This document shows, piece after piece, positions 1-6,282 of a stretch of 9,298 nucleotides of DNA. The stretch is taken from positions 1-9,298 of the forward strand of contig CAZXZY010000027.1 in assembly GCA_964645825.1 (NCBI GenBank). The letters are read 5' to 3'. Positions within the stretch are counted from its first letter, which is position 1, and each line of letters begins with the position of its first letter. The notes below the pieces were generated by a model. That model was given only the letters and a program-made list of their open reading frames with translations. It was not told the origin of the DNA and made no database searches. The stretch is from JABIAL01 sp964645825. Lineage in GTDB: Bacteria > Patescibacteriota > Patescibacteriia > UBA1558 > GWA2-36-10. Made by a program: the position numbers and the translations under genes.

Positions 1-68
1 CGTTGGCGATTAAGCTCTTTTTTTATAATATCCGCTATTTGCGGATCTGTATTTTGTAGATTTTTCAT
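1..68 (-). CDS. glyA: Serine hydroxymethyltransferase, N-terminal fragment (runs off window)
   Basis: Only the first 22 codons and part of the next lie in the window. They read MKNLQNTDPQIADIIKKELN followed by Arg-Gln, which matches the usual start of GlyA (a D-x-E/Q-I-A-x-x-I-x-x-E-x-x-R-Q pattern). GlyA is a cytoplasmic PLP enzyme that converts serine and tetrahydrofolate to glycine and methylene-tetrahydrofolate. The PLP lysine and the rest of the fold are outside the window, so the call rests on this short signature. The gene follows elp3 on the same strand after 15 bases. There is no Shine-Dalgarno. A TGCTATAAT extended -10 box sits six bases before the ATG, so the message may begin at the start codon itself. 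Confidence 0.72.
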   Translation of the reverse strand, partial: MKNLQNTDPQIADIIKKELNRQ

Positions 69-83
69 AAATAAATTATAGCA
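69..83 (-). promoter_or_regulatory. Extended -10 promoter for a possibly leaderless glyA
   Basis: Read on the minus strand, the gap between the elp3 stop (84-86) and the glyA ATG (68-66) is TGC (83-81), a consensus TATAAT (80-75), then six bases. The expected transcription start falls on or next to the A of the ATG. No good -35 hexamer is seen about 17 bases upstream, as is normal for extended -10 promoters. The whole intergenic region is essentially this promoter. Confidence 0.55.
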
Positions 84-1700
84 TTATTTCAAATTTTTGG
101 TTACATAAGTGTCTTCTGATTTATAACCAAGTTTACGATAATAATTTCTTACGCCAATGCCAGAAATTACTGCCACTTTATTTAAGCCTTGTTCTTGAGT
201 AATTTCTTCGGCTTTGGCCATTAGCCTTTTACCTAGTCCAAGATGTTGAGTTTTAGAAACAGCCTCGTTTTCATCGTCGGTTTCGTCATTAGTAACTGGA
301 ATCATTTTTCCATAAACATGTAGCTCACGCACAAGGCTAGCATTTTCCAGTTCTGGGAAAATATTTTTAGCTGGTTTATCATTTATACGCAAACGTAAGA
401 AAGCGTAGACCTTAGTTCTATCTTTATTTTCAAAACTTAAAAAATATTCAGTGCCGCAAGATGCCTTGTATTCTCTTGTTACCAATTCAATTTGATTTAT
501 ATCTATCTCTTCATTGCGTACTTCCCGACAACGTAAACAATGGCAAGATTCACCTCGTTCTTTTAGTTTTTGTTGTAAGGCTTGGCGTAAATTAGTAATT
601 TTATTACCACCCAGAATACTTTCTTCTGGAATATCGCGAATCAAACGATTGATGCGCATATAAGGAGGAGTGATTTTTTTGATTTCTAATAATAAATTTA
701 ACAACTCTGATTCAGAATATGGTTTGTATTTGTCATCTTTTAGCCATTGACTGAGTTCGGCAAATTCATTGACAATACAAGGATAAATTTTTAGTTGATC
801 TGGTTGTAAATCTGGAGAACTAAAAACATATTTCATCATCTCCAAGTCTTTGGCAGGAGTAGAGCCTGGTAGATCAGGCATATAATGGTGGTCGACTTTA
901 ATACCGACCTCTTTTAATAAACGAGTAGCCTTGATTGATTGTTCGATGGTATGTCCACGTTGAATTAAGTCTAAAATTTTATTGTCTGTATGTTGGACGC
1001 CAAGTTGGACGCGAGTACAGCCCAAAGTTCGCATTTTTTTTATTTCCGTTTCAGAGATAAAGTCTGGACGAGTTTCCAAAGTTAGGCCAATAATTTTATA
1101 TTTTGTATCTTCGTTTATTTTCTGTTCTTCAGCTAAAGATAATTTCTCTCGCTGTTCTTCTTGGCCAAAGACATTAGCAGCATAAAAAAGATCTCTAACA
1201 AATTCTTGTTGATATTTTTCTGGATAGACAGACCAAGTGCCACCTAAAATCAAAACTTCCAATTTATCTACTTCGTGGCCATTATTTTCCAAGGCTTTGA
1301 TACGCATCGTTACTTGGCGGAAGGCATCAAAAAGATTTAGCTTAGCTCGCATGGCTGCTGGCTCGTTTGATAGATAGCTTTTTGGCATGTCTGGTTCGGT
1401 CGGGCAGTAGACACATTTTCCAGGACAAACAAAAGGCTTGCTCAAAACAGTGATGACGGAAACACCGGACATGGTACGAACTGCTCGCTTAGTCAAAAGC
1501 TGAGCAAATTTTTTATCTTCTTTTAATTCTCCGTTTTTTATCAATTGACGATAATTAGAAATCAATGTAGCCTTAGTCAAAGGAGGGATTTTATATTTAT
1601 TGGATATTTTGCGTAAAGTAGTAGAAAAAGTTAGCTCATCAGGATAATCCTGATTAGCTAATTCTTTTACTATATTATCGATTATATTTTTATCTACCAT
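84..1700 (-). CDS. elp3: Elp3: tRNA U34 carboxymethyltransferase (radical SAM + GNAT)
   Basis: A 538-residue protein with the bacterial Elp3 layout. The basic N-terminal region is about residues 1-75. The radical SAM core has a C-x3-C-x2-C cluster motif, CPGKCVYCP, with Cys92, Cys96 and Cys99, followed by the typical MPKSYLSNEPAAMRAK stretch (residues 105-120) and LEVLILGGTWSVYP (147-160). The linker SCHCLRCREV (385-394) carries the cysteines usually linked to zinc. The GNAT acetyltransferase domain lies at about 405-538, with the acetyl-CoA loop near HLGLGKRLM (486-494) and YYRKLGY near the end. Elp3 uses acetyl-CoA and SAM to add a carboxymethyl group at C5 of wobble uridine (cm5U34). I chose the ATG at 1700 rather than a TTG at 1715 because an extended -10 box lies just upstream of the ATG. 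It starts head to head with the Trm9-like gene, and glyA lies downstream. Confidence 0.95.
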   Translation of the reverse strand: MVDKNIIDNIVKELANQDYPDELTFSTTLRKISNKYKIPPLTKATLISNYRQLIKNGELKEDKKFAQLLTKRAVRTMSGVSVITVLSKPFVCPGKCVYCPTEPDMPKSYLSNEPAAMRAKLNLFDAFRQVTMRIKALENNGHEVDKLEVLILGGTWSVYPEKYQQEFVRDLFYAANVFGQEEQREKLSLAEEQKINEDTKYKIIGLTLETRPDFISETEIKKMRTLGCTRVQLGVQHTDNKILDLIQRGHTIEQSIKATRLLKEVGIKVDHHYMPDLPGSTPAKDLEMMKYVFSSPDLQPDQLKIYPCIVNEFAELSQWLKDDKYKPYSESELLNLLLEIKKITPPYMRINRLIRDIPEESILGGNKITNLRQALQQKLKERGESCHCLRCREVRNEEIDINQIELVTREYKASCGTEYFLSFENKDRTKVYAFLRLRINDKPAKNIFPELENASLVRELHVYGKMIPVTNDETDDENEAVSKTQHLGLGKRLMAKAEEITQEQGLNKVAVISGIGVRNYYRKLGYKSEDTYVTKNLK

Positions 1701-2367
1701 GAATAAAGTTAGCAAACAATTAAAGGATGTTTATAATCAAATTTCCCAGGAGTTTTCCGCTTCACGTGTTTTTCCGTGGGAAGAATTACAAGTGTTTATA
1801 CCATATATAAAGGATAATTTCAAGATACTAGATTTAGGTTGTGGTAATGGACGTTTATTGAAGTCTTTGGAAGAAAGTAATAAAAAATTTGATTATACCG
1901 GAATTGATTTTAGTGAAGGTCTTATTAAGCAGGCACAAGAAAATTTTCCAGAGCATAAATTCACAGTAGCTGACATGAGAGAGTTAGATTTTCCGGAGAA
2001 TAGTTTTGACATGGTATTTTCCATTGCCGCTTTTCATCATTTAGATAAAAAGTCAGATCGCATTAAATTATTAAAAAAATTAAATAAATGCTTAAAACCT
2101 GGTGGCTATTTATTTATGACTAATTGGAATTTATTGCAGAAAAAATATTTTAAAGATTATCTCAAATATTGGTGGCGTAAAAAATCGTGGAATGACTTCT
2201 TTGTTTCCTGGAGTAAATATTCCGGAGATAATAAAAAGCACTGGCGTTATTATCATAGCTTCACCAAAGCTGAATTAGAAAAATTATTAGAAAAAACCGG
2301 CTTTGAATTACAACCCAAAGGCGTCTATCATACTAAGTGGAATATAAATTGCTTCGTTAAGAAATAA
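1699..2367 (+). CDS. Trm9/ALKBH8-like class I SAM-dependent methyltransferase (candidate tRNA wobble-U enzyme)
   Basis: A 222-residue Rossmann-fold methyltransferase. The SAM-binding motif I is LDLGCGNGRLL (44-54), the ribose-binding acid is Asp70 in TGID, motif II is near VADM (90-93), and the post-motif is FSIAAFHHLD (107-116). Features that recall eukaryotic Trm9 and the ALKBH8 methyltransferase domain are the N-terminal VYNQIS-FSASR-PW pattern (11-27), the SIA-x-x-HH motif, NWNLLQK (142-148) and the C-terminal WRYYHSFTKAEL (182-193). Trm9-type enzymes esterify cm5U34 to mcm5U34, usually activated by the small zinc protein Trm112, which is not seen here. The family call comes from recalled motif patterns and not from a search. 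It shares its start tetramer with elp3, and the U32 gene begins three bases after its stop. There is no Shine-Dalgarno; a TATATT at 1683-1688 could be a -10 box giving an almost leaderless message. A generic methyltransferase or a ho5U O-methyltransferase are alternatives. Confidence 0.8.
   Translation: MNKVSKQLKDVYNQISQEFSASRVFPWEELQVFIPYIKDNFKILDLGCGNGRLLKSLEESNKKFDYTGIDFSEGLIKQAQENFPEHKFTVADMRELDFPENSFDMVFSIAAFHHLDKKSDRIKLLKKLNKCLKPGGYLFMTNWNLLQKKYFKDYLKYWWRKKSWNDFFVSWSKYSGDNKKHWRYYHSFTKAELEKLLEKTGFELQPKGVYHTKWNINCFVKK
1701..1714 (-). promoter_or_regulatory. Possible extended -10 promoter for leaderless elp3
   Basis: On the minus strand, TGC (1714-1712) and TAACTT (1711-1706) are followed by five bases and the elp3 ATG. 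This is the same TGC-hexamer-short-gap-ATG design seen before glyA. The hexamer matches TATAAT only partly and no -35 box is convincing. It lies inside the first codons of the divergent methyltransferase gene. Confidence 0.35.
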
Positions 2368-2370
2368 TCT

Positions 2371-3633
2371 ATGAGTGAGAAGAAAAAATTAGATATAGAA
2401 TTATTAGCACCAGCTGGTTCTTATGAAGCTTTGCAGGCAGCGATAGATAATGGAGCTGATGCTGTATACTTTGGTATCGGCCAAATTAATATGCGGAAAG
2501 TTGCAGCTGCTAATTTTGATTTTGATGATCTCAAAAAAATAGGCCAGATTTGTCGTGAGAACAAAGTCAAAACTTATTTAACAGTCAATACAATTTTGTA
2601 TGACCATGATCTAGTTTTGATGCGGAAGGTTATAGATGCAGCTAAAGCTGAAAAAATTGATGCTGTAATTTTAGCTGACATGGCGGCTATTTTATATGCG
2701 GAAAGTATAGGCATGCCAATGCATATTTCTACCCAAGTTTCTATTTCAAATACAGAAGCAGTCAAATTTTTCGCACAGTATGCAGATACAGTTGTTTTAG
2801 CTAGAGAATTGACATTGCCGATGATAGAAAAAATTACTAAACAAATAAAAAAAGAAAAAATAACTGGACCGAGTGGAGAGCTTATCAAAATAGAAATGTT
2901 TGCTCACGGAGCTTTATGTATTGCAGTTTCTGGACGCTGTAGCATGAGCTTGTTCCAATACAACGCTTCTGCAAATAGAGGGGCTTGTCAGCAGACTTGC
3001 AGACGTAAATTTAAAGTGACAGATGAAGAAACAAATCAAGAGCTAGTAGTAGATAATAATTATATTATGAGTCCAAAAGATATCTGCACTATTGGTTTTT
3101 TGGATGACTTTATTGATGCTGGAGTCCAAGTTTTGAAACTAGAAGGACGAGGTAGATCTCCAGAATATGTAGCAAAAGTAGTAAAAGCTTATCGCGAAGC
3201 ATTAATCGCCATAGAAAATAATGAATATAATTTAGATAAAAAAGTAGCCCTAGAAGCAGAGCTAAAAACAGTATTTAATAGAGGATTTAGTGATGGATAT
3301 TACCTTGGTAGGTCAGAGCAAGAGTGGGCAGCAAGCGCTGGCAATCAGTCTAGTGAAGAAAAATTTTTCGCTGGTGTAGTGACTAATTATTTTTCTAAAA
3401 ATAAAATTGTAGAAATTCAGTTGCAAGCTCAAGATACAAAGCTTGGTGATAATTTTTCTATAACCGGAGTGACAACCGGAGTTGTTTTTGATAAAATAAA
3501 ATCTCTTCGCAATGAAAAAGAAGAGGAAATTAAAAAAGCAGATAAAAAAGAATTAATAACCATAGCTTTAGATAAAAAAGTGCGTAAAGGAGATAAGTTT
3601 TATCTAATAAAAAAACGAGAAGGCTCAAATTAA
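2371..3633 (+). CDS. Peptidase U32 family protein, TrhP-like (tRNA ho5U34 hydroxylation)
   Basis: A 420-residue protein of the U32 family. It begins with the typical ELLAPAGSYEALQAAIDNGA segment (10-29) and carries the family signature at 175-193, with Glu175, Gly180, Cys183, Gly188, Cys190 and Ser193. Cys206 (GAC) and Cys210 (QTC) complete a four-cysteine set likely to hold an iron-sulfur cluster. KLEGRGRSPEYV (256-267) is also typical. A small beta-rich C-terminal domain covers about 331-417. Length and layout fit the single-domain TrhP/YrrO type rather than the longer RlhA. TrhP proteins use prephenate-dependent chemistry to install 5-hydroxyuridine at tRNA position 34; the old 'peptidase' label is misleading. 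It sits between a Trm9-like methyltransferase and a ferredoxin in one operon, which favours an RNA-modifying role. The exact substrate (tRNA, rRNA or other) cannot be fixed from sequence alone. There is no Shine-Dalgarno; translation is probably coupled to the upstream gene. Confidence 0.85.
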   Translation: MSEKKKLDIELLAPAGSYEALQAAIDNGADAVYFGIGQINMRKVAAANFDFDDLKKIGQICRENKVKTYLTVNTILYDHDLVLMRKVIDAAKAEKIDAVILADMAAILYAESIGMPMHISTQVSISNTEAVKFFAQYADTVVLARELTLPMIEKITKQIKKEKITGPSGELIKIEMFAHGALCIAVSGRCSMSLFQYNASANRGACQQTCRRKFKVTDEETNQELVVDNNYIMSPKDICTIGFLDDFIDAGVQVLKLEGRGRSPEYVAKVVKAYREALIAIENNEYNLDKKVALEAELKTVFNRGFSDGYYLGRSEQEWAASAGNQSSEEKFFAGVVTNYFSKNKIVEIQLQAQDTKLGDNFSITGVTTGVVFDKIKSLRNEKEEEIKKADKKELITIALDKKVRKGDKFYLIKKREGSN

Positions 3634-3641
3634 ATATATAT

Positions 3642-3878
3642 ATGTCAAAAAAATATAAAGTAGTTCATGATAGACAAAATTGTATCGGCTGCGCAATGTG
3701 TGCTCAGCTTTGTCCTCAGTCATGGAAGATAAGTGAGGAAGATGGCTTGGCAAGTCTAGAGGGAGCTGATAAAAAAGGTGATTTGCACGTTGGAGAAATT
3801 CACGAAAGTGACCTAGAAGATAATCTAAATGCTGAAGCTTCTTGTCCAGTTAATGTTATTAAAGTTGAGTCTGAATAA
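3642..3878 (+). CDS. Small [4Fe-4S] ferredoxin
   Basis: A 78-residue acidic ferredoxin. The N-terminal motif CIGCAMCAQLCP gives Cys14, Cys17, Cys20 and Cys24, and the C-terminal ASCPV gives Cys68. Cys14, 17, 20 and 68 form the ligand set for one [4Fe-4S] cluster. Cys24 is extra: in single-cluster ferredoxins of the Desulfovibrio gigas type it pairs with a second cysteine in a disulfide, but no partner is present here. The sequence between the two motifs (25-67) has no cysteine, so a second cluster is unlikely. The protein is a cytoplasmic electron carrier. It starts eight bases after the U32 gene and ends at a strong terminator, so its likely partner is the U32 protein, possibly also the radical SAM Elp3 next door. 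The partner is inferred from position only. Confidence 0.93.
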   Translation: MSKKYKVVHDRQNCIGCAMCAQLCPQSWKISEEDGLASLEGADKKGDLHVGEIHESDLEDNLNAEASCPVNVIKVESE

Positions 3879-3887
3879 AATTTTCTA

Positions 3888-3928
3888 AACAAAAAACACC
3901 CTCGACTATAGTCAGGGTGTTTTTTGTT
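3888..3928. terminator. Bidirectional intrinsic terminator between convergent genes
   Basis: A perfect 15-bp stem (3888-3902 with 3914-3928, core ACACCCT/AGGGTGT) encloses an 11-base loop. The arms carry A and T runs, so a U-tract follows the hairpin in both directions. It lies between the ferredoxin stop (3878) and the stop of the minus-strand operon (3933) and can serve both. Confidence 0.93.
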
Positions 3929-3932
3929 TTAT

Positions 3933-4871
3933 TTAATGCATAAGCTCTACTTCGTTTATAGTTTTACCTCTATTATTTACTTCTAGTTCAAGACACTGAT
4001 AGCCCTTGTCATGATTCCATCTTTCATCAAATGCGCCGTATCGATAATCCATATCTTCCTTGGATGATGCAGTTAAAAAGTCAGTGCATAATTCATATTT
4101 CGTATCATTGATTATTAAGTATTTTATTTTTTTATTATTATATTCGTTTGTAATTGTATCTTCAGATATAGGGTATAGATTTTGCTCTAATAACTCATCC
4201 ATGTCAGATGGTAGCGAGCCTTTATTGGTATGATAGGCATTCACAGCTTGATAAATGCTGTTTAATTTATTAACAGTTTGGCTATCTATTCTTTGATTTC
4301 TTGCTGTATTTGGAGAATCAATAGTGAAAAATGCTCCAATTAATACAACGATGATAGCTATCAGTGAGCTATAGAAGAAAACTTTTACACCAGCAGTTTT
4401 GATCTCAAGATTTCTTTTAATGTCATAAAGGTAAAAAGAAAATATGCCACCGCAGATTACCAGAATAGTCAAAGTTTTCAAAATACTTTTAGTTGTCAAC
4501 TCACCTTCAAAAAATCTATTTAAAGTGATTATCAGCCAGACCAAAATGATAACAGCAGTTATTAATAAAATAAGGTAAGTAAGCCAGCGACGAATTGCTG
4601 AGTGATTATCTAGTCTTTTGTGGGCGATTTCTTTGTTGATAAATTTTATTATCACATAGTAAACAGGGGTAGCAATAATCAAAGATGAGATAGCAAATTT
4701 CATGGCCTCATCTAAATAGCGACCTCCCCAGGTAGCTGCAAAATCAACTATGTATTTGTTGATCATTTGAAAGATAGCGATGCCAGAAGAAATAGCTACA
4801 AAAACTAGAGCTACCAAAGATAGTAAATACAAAAAAGTTATTTTTGCATTGTTAGGTTTTTGGATTTCCAT
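3933..4871 (-). CDS. DUF5671-like five-helix membrane protein with pilin-like outer domain
   Basis: A 312-residue protein. Membrane helices are predicted by eye at about 13-36, 58-78, 96-116, 132-150 and 165-184, with the look of the DUF5671 proteins common in CPR genomes (LYLLSLVALVFVAISSG, then AISSLIIATPVYY). After the last helix a soluble domain of about 125 residues begins. Its start, NKLNSIYQAVNAYHTNKGSLPSDMDELL (201-228 overall), resembles the segment after the first helix of type IV pilins and pseudopilins. Cys262 (YELCTDF) and Cys293 (GYQCLEL) could form a disulfide, as in many CPR pseudopilin-like proteins. There is no prepilin cleavage site, so it is not a classical pilin. It is the last gene of a three-gene operon, 14 bases after the basic protein gene, and ends at the shared terminator. 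Function is unknown; a role at the cell surface is a guess. Confidence 0.7.
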   Translation of the reverse strand: MEIQKPNNAKITFLYLLSLVALVFVAISSGIAIFQMINKYIVDFAATWGGRYLDEAMKFAISSLIIATPVYYVIIKFINKEIAHKRLDNHSAIRRWLTYLILLITAVIILVWLIITLNRFFEGELTTKSILKTLTILVICGGIFSFYLYDIKRNLEIKTAGVKVFFYSSLIAIIVVLIGAFFTIDSPNTARNQRIDSQTVNKLNSIYQAVNAYHTNKGSLPSDMDELLEQNLYPISEDTITNEYNNKKIKYLIINDTKYELCTDFLTASSKEDMDYRYGAFDERWNHDKGYQCLELEVNNRGKTINEVELMH

Positions 4872-4885
4872 ATTTTTGTGTTAAA

Positions 4886-5440
4886 TTATTTAACCAATTT
4901 TGGCCGACTAATATTAGATGATGGTTTAGGATTACTAGAAATGGGTAAGTTAGAGTTACGGTTACCAGAAATTCCACCAGTATTAGCGTTAGGCTTGTAG
5001 GGCATATTTTTAGAATCTGATAATTTTTGTGCATATCGATTTTTCAAAAATTCTGGTAATTCTTTTCGAGTAGATGCGTTTTTAGATAAAGGTCCTATCG
5101 TAGGCGCTTTCGTACCTTCTGATAGAGATGCCAGCAATTTTCTAATTTCTCTCTTATCTTCTCTTGTGACATTACCGCTTTTTAATATCTCTTGAAAATC
5201 TTCACGTTTTGCTCGTCTGTCATATCTTCCTCTTCTAATTAATTTTTGTCTTTTTTTTACGACTTTCATTATGGCCTCAGTATTATCTCTGAGATTTTTG
5301 AGTTCACCAAATTTAGTCGCCTTGTATAATCTTTTTTCAAAACTATGTGACTGAATGCCAGTGCCACCAGTAGCACGAAATCGTTTTTCCATACTACCAC
5401 CCACTAGTTTGCCAATTTCTTTTTTTGATAATCTACCCAT
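4886..5440 (-). CDS. Highly basic hypothetical protein with disordered C-terminal tail
   Basis: I do not recognise this 184-residue protein. By hand count it has 45 Lys/Arg against 17 Asp/Glu. Residues 1-115 look helical, with a dense basic stretch at about 59-79 (VVKKRQKLIRRGRYDRRAKR region) and another at 92-101. Residues from about 120 on are rich in Ser, Asn, Pro and Gly and probably disordered. No membrane helix, signal peptide or cysteine is visible. The charge would suit binding to nucleic acid, to the inner membrane surface or to an acidic partner. It starts two bases after the stop of the four-helix membrane protein and precedes the DUF5671-like gene, so the three are very likely co-transcribed. 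The tail ends with RPKLVK. No Shine-Dalgarno is seen. The reading frame is supported by the tight operon packing. Confidence 0.72.
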   Translation of the reverse strand: MGRLSKKEIGKLVGGSMEKRFRATGGTGIQSHSFEKRLYKATKFGELKNLRDNTEAIMKVVKKRQKLIRRGRYDRRAKREDFQEILKSGNVTREDKREIRKLLASLSEGTKAPTIGPLSKNASTRKELPEFLKNRYAQKLSDSKNMPYKPNANTGGISGNRNSNLPISSNPKPSSNISRPKLVK

Positions 5441-5442
5441 AA

Positions 5443-6171
5443 TTATTTTTTATTTACTAAAATATCTAAAACATCTTGAGCTGATTTTTCTCCCATGATG
5501 CCTTCGAAAAAGCGTAAACGATCAAATTCAGACAAAAGTATGATTACAAATATGATTGTACTACTGAAGATTGCTTTTAAAATTGAACTAAATAAAGCAT
5601 ATTGAGAAGGTATGCCAGAAACGCTGGCCAGAAGAATGGCAGCTAAAGAATAAATTAAGATCCATTGAAATTTTGGTATTCTTTCGTTATGTAAGGCAAT
5701 CATTTTTTTCCTTGCTACCTGCATTTTTCCTAAAGAATCCAAAATTCTTGTAGTAGTGCCAGTTTTTAAAGAATCCAACATTTTATTTTTTGTTGTTTTC
5801 TCTAATAGTGCGTGCATTTCAGTCAAAGTAGATGATTTGTTTATAAAATTATAATCCCAAGCTTTATTTTTGAGAATTTTTTGATAATATTTTTTGATAA
5901 TAATAGATGCATGCTTTTGTGCTTCTTTGCTTAAATGTCCAAATTTCCTGTACAAAGCGGACATCTCGCCATCAAAAATATTAATTTGATCTCTAATAGC
6001 GCTATAGCGGGCTCCTTGTCTAGAGATAAAAAACCCAGTAAATATTGCGAATAAAAAGGTAGAGATTGTTAACAGCATCTGTGGATGTTCGCCAAAGTAT
6101 ACATAAATAAAATAATATAAGAGTAGAAAGAATAGAAAAATAATGGTATTCATGTTGATGTAATTTTTCAT
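5443..6171 (-). CDS. Four-helix membrane protein, DUF4239/bestrophin-like
   Basis: A 242-residue protein with two N-terminal membrane helices (about 8-26 and 32-50), a long charged helical middle (51-165) and two C-terminal helices (about 167-186 and 195-214), ending in a short cytoplasmic tail. This layout, the segment RYSAIRDQINIFDGEMSALYRK (55-76 overall) after the second helix and the EFDRLRFFEG motif (215-224) after the last helix recall the bestrophin-like DUF4239 family. That match is from memory and moderate. Bestrophins are anion channels; whether the bacterial relatives conduct ions is not known to me. It is the first gene of the minus-strand operon. No Shine-Dalgarno is present; a TATTAT on the minus strand (6189-6184), 12 bases before the ATG, may be the -10 box of a very short-leader message. 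Met7 is a possible alternative start. Confidence 0.7.
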   Translation of the reverse strand: MKNYINMNTIIFLFFLLLYYFIYVYFGEHPQMLLTISTFLFAIFTGFFISRQGARYSAIRDQINIFDGEMSALYRKFGHLSKEAQKHASIIIKKYYQKILKNKAWDYNFINKSSTLTEMHALLEKTTKNKMLDSLKTGTTTRILDSLGKMQVARKKMIALHNERIPKFQWILIYSLAAILLASVSGIPSQYALFSSILKAIFSSTIIFVIILLSEFDRLRFFEGIMGEKSAQDVLDILVNKK

Positions 6172-6211
6172 AATAGTAATTGGATAATATTTATTTTAAT
6201 TTTATTTTTTT

Positions 6212-6254
6212 ATGATAGCAAGAGTTCATTGGTAAGCTGTTGTTATTCTATCAT
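6212..6254. promoter_or_regulatory. Inverted repeat in the divergent intergenic region
   Basis: ATGATAG (6212-6218) and CTATCAT (6248-6254) form an inverted repeat with a 29-base spacer. The same six-base core, ATGATA/TATCAT, recurs inside the downstream 56-bp repeats. This may be a protein-binding site between the divergent units. The arms are short and the region is AT-rich, so chance is a real alternative. Confidence 0.25.
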
Positions 6255-6282
6255 TTTGTGTTTAAATGAGCAATTTATGATC

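Noticed and set aside
982..1185. Plus-strand open frame of 67 codons inside elp3
   Set aside because: It is fully antisense to a well-conserved Elp3 region and its product has no family features.
1..1700. glyA next to elp3 as a folate supply for U34 modification
   Set aside because: Elp3 uses acetyl-CoA and SAM, not methylene-tetrahydrofolate (that is MnmEG), and glyA appears to have its own promoter, so adjacency alone is weak.
84..1715. Longer elp3 starting at TTG 1715
   Set aside because: It adds only five residues, uses a rare start, and the ATG at 1700 is preceded by an extended -10-like element at leaderless spacing.
2574..2888. Minus-strand open frame of 104 codons inside the U32 gene
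   Set aside because: Antisense to a strongly recognised gene; no Shine-Dalgarno, promoter or domain.
4852..5034. Minus-strand open frame of 60 codons overlapping two genes
   Set aside because: It overlaps the tail of the basic protein gene and the start of the DUF5671-like gene in another frame; the low-complexity tail explains the open frame.
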